Source of the DNA: Anaerolineales bacterium
GTDB lineage: Bacteria; Chloroflexota; Anaerolineae; Anaerolineales; UBA4823
Length of the DNA stretch: 7,367 nucleotides
Reading direction: 5' to 3'
NCBI GenBank assembly: GCA_026415275.1
Contig: JAOAHK010000119.1
Coordinates: forward strand, 1-7,367
The position numbers and the translations under genes are program-made. How positions within the stretch are numbered: position 1 is the first letter of the stretch; each line of letters starts with the position of its first letter. Positions 6,266-7,367 of this stretch are shown piece by piece. The notes below the pieces were generated by a model, which was not told the origin of the DNA, did not search any database, and worked only from the letters and a program-made list of their open reading frames with translations.

Positions 6266-7245
6266 GCAAGTTCTTCGCCCGACTTCAGCTTGCGCTTCTT
6301 GAGCGGCGCACGATTCAGGCCATCGTCTGGTTTGTCATCACTGGTGCTTTGCTCTATCTGACAGCCGTTTTCTGGTTTGGGTGGCGGGACACAATGGCTG
6401 CGTTTGCTGTTTTGGGGCCGCATTCATTACTGATCGGTGTTCTTTTTTCGAGCACTTCTTATCTATGGCGCTTTGCTCGATGGGAGCGGTCTCTTCAGTG
6501 CCTAGGATATTCGTTGGCGAGATTCAAGCATCTTGGAATTTATCTTTCTGGACTAGCACTGACTGCGACACCAGGAAAAGCCGGGGAAACGTTTCGTTCT
6601 GCATTGTTATTCCAGCACGGCGTGAGGGTTACGCACAGCCTTGCCGCCTTTCTTGTTGACAGGGGCTCGGATGTTTTGGGGATGATTTTGCTGGGCACGC
6701 TGGCTACTATTGTCGCTGGACATCATTCTGCTTGGGTATGGCTGTTGTCTTTTGCAACCTTACTGCTGGGAAGCACAGGCTTCGCGTACCTGCTATTATA
6801 CTCACTAGCCAGTGCTGGATGGCGTCGATTTGGTCGTTATATGGCATGGCTACCTACCAAGGGCGGGCGAGCTGTACTTGAAGCCTGGGCGAATGTTTGG
6901 ACTCTACCTAGAGTTTCGGCCTTTTCGGTTATTGCTGTGATTGCCTATGGGACACAGGCAATGTTGTTTGCCTGGTTCTGTCATATTTTGAATACTGGTA
7001 TTTCAAGTGCTGACTGCGTATTGATTTTCGTGCAAGCAACTTTGTTGGGTGCGGCGAGTATGATCCCTGGCGGGCTTGGCGCAATGGAGGCTGCACTGGT
7101 GTTTCAACTGTTAGAGCGCGGCGTTAGCGACGTCAATGCCATGTCGTTGGCAATTGCAATTCGCTTAGTGACGCTTTGGTTTGGCGTGCTAACTGGTGTT
7201 GTTTGTTTGTTGTTTTTGTCTGTAAAAGACTTGAAATCGGCATGA
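6262..7245 (+). CDS. Flippase-like integral membrane protein, LPG_synthase_TM (lysylphosphatidylglycerol synthase TM region-like / UPF0104) family
   Basis: A 327-residue polytopic protein with about seven or eight hydrophobic segments. Seen: RFARWERSLQCLG (70-82), TPGKAGE (103-109), LVDRGSD (131-137) and the late SMIPGGLGAMEAA (267-279), followed by RLVTLWFGVLTG (301-312); these are the family's recognition points. The catalytic aminoacyl-transfer domain of MprF is absent, so it is not a lysyl-PG synthase. Stand-alone members sit in polysaccharide and glycolipid clusters and are suspected lipid or lipid-linked sugar transporters. It overlaps the GtrA-like gene by ATGA, is the last gene of the operon, and its stop lies 3 bases before an insertion-sequence-like end. 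The family is secure; its cargo is unknown. Confidence 0.9.
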   Translation: MSKFFARLQLALLERRTIQAIVWFVITGALLYLTAVFWFGWRDTMAAFAVLGPHSLLIGVLFSSTSYLWRFARWERSLQCLGYSLARFKHLGIYLSGLALTATPGKAGETFRSALLFQHGVRVTHSLAAFLVDRGSDVLGMILLGTLATIVAGHHSAWVWLLSFATLLLGSTGFAYLLLYSLASAGWRRFGRYMAWLPTKGGRAVLEAWANVWTLPRVSAFSVIAVIAYGTQAMLFAWFCHILNTGISSADCVLIFVQATLLGAASMIPGGLGAMEAALVFQLLERGVSDVNAMSLAIAIRLVTLWFGVLTGVVCLLFLSVKDLKSA

Positions 7246-7248
7246 CTA

Positions 7249-7275
7249 TGAATCGACCTGGGATTGGTAGACACC
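7249..7275. mobile_element. Possible IS3-family-like terminal inverted-repeat sequence (fragment)
   Basis: The 27-base segment starts TGAATCGACC and ends GTAGACACC, recalling the outer ends of several IS3-family elements (TG start, GC-rich block, GGAGAC/TAGACACC-like inner part). No transposase frame follows inside the window. The match is from memory of the family pattern and the partner repeat is not visible, so this is tentative. Confidence 0.35.
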
Positions 7276-7278
7276 CCT

Positions 7279-7318
7279 AACAGGCCGTTGAAAAATCCCC
7301 TGCCGGCGGTCGTACCGC
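7279..7318. mobile_element. Possible end of a second insertion sequence, with a small hairpin
   Basis: CAGGCCGTTGAAAAATCCCC (7281-7300) resembles the CAGxCxGTTGAAAAA ends seen on IS1182/IS5-like elements in Pseudomonas and relatives. It is followed by a perfect 5-bp stem, GCGGT/ACCGC (7306-7310 and 7314-7318), with a 3-base loop. The composition becomes clearly GC-richer from here to the end. No transposase is visible in the 50 remaining bases. The family assignment is uncertain. Confidence 0.35.
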
Positions 7319-7367
7319 GGGTACCATGTAAGCCACGGCGACGACGAGACACCGGACAGCGAAGATG

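Noticed and set aside
7104..7352. Minus-strand 82-codon frame over the last gene's end as an IS gene
   Set aside because: Most of it is the reverse of the flippase-like coding region; no transposase motif is seen.
1..7367. CRISPR arrays, tRNA or rRNA genes, riboswitches
   Set aside because: No spaced direct repeats, cloverleaf-like arms or conserved RNA elements were seen by reading both strands.

Overview
The window looks like accessory chromosomal DNA from a gammaproteobacterium, most plausibly Pseudomonas or a relative. The basis is mid-range base composition, tightly packed cell-envelope sugar genes and insertion-sequence-like ends beside them. The genus is an inference from gene style. 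No rRNA, tRNA or housekeeping gene in the window fixes it.

Everything recognisable is on the + strand and concerns lipid-linked sugars. Bases 1-794 are the 3' part of a DprE1-like FAD oxidase cut by the window edge. Base 795 starts a DprE2-like short-chain reductase with no gap. In mycobacteria this pair epimerises C2' of decaprenyl-phosphoryl-ribose to give decaprenyl-phosphoryl-D-arabinose. A related D-arabinofuranose pathway is known in some Pseudomonas aeruginosa strains, where it supplies pilin glycosylation. One base later (1549) begins a large polytopic membrane protein with a soluble C-terminal domain. I do not recognise it as a named enzyme, but it has the look of a GT-C type glycosyltransferase that would use a polyprenyl-phosphate sugar.

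A 373-base AT-rich stretch without a convincing gene (3265-3637) separates this from a second block: an NAD-dependent epimerase/dehydratase-like SDR (3638-4567), a Rossmann-type FAD amine-oxidase/UGM-like protein (4569-5876 plus stop), a GtrA-like small membrane protein (5876-6265) and a 'flippase-like' LPG_synthase_TM family protein (6262-7245). The last three junctions are a 1-base gap and two ATGA overlaps, so this block is almost certainly one translationally coupled operon. From 7249 to the end the sequence resembles insertion-sequence ends, suggesting a mobile-element boundary just past the last gene.

Reading the parts together: redox enzymes remodel a lipid-linked pentose on the inner face of the inner membrane, GtrA and/or the flippase-like protein move lipid-linked sugar across it, and the membrane protein at 1549 transfers it to an acceptor on the periplasmic side. 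The prenyltransferase that would make the starting phosphoribosyl lipid (UbiA-type) is not in the window and may lie upstream. The most interesting items are the unassigned membrane protein, the second SDR plus FAD pair next to the DprE1/DprE2 pair, and the apparent natural loss of the DprE1 inhibitor-reactive cysteine.
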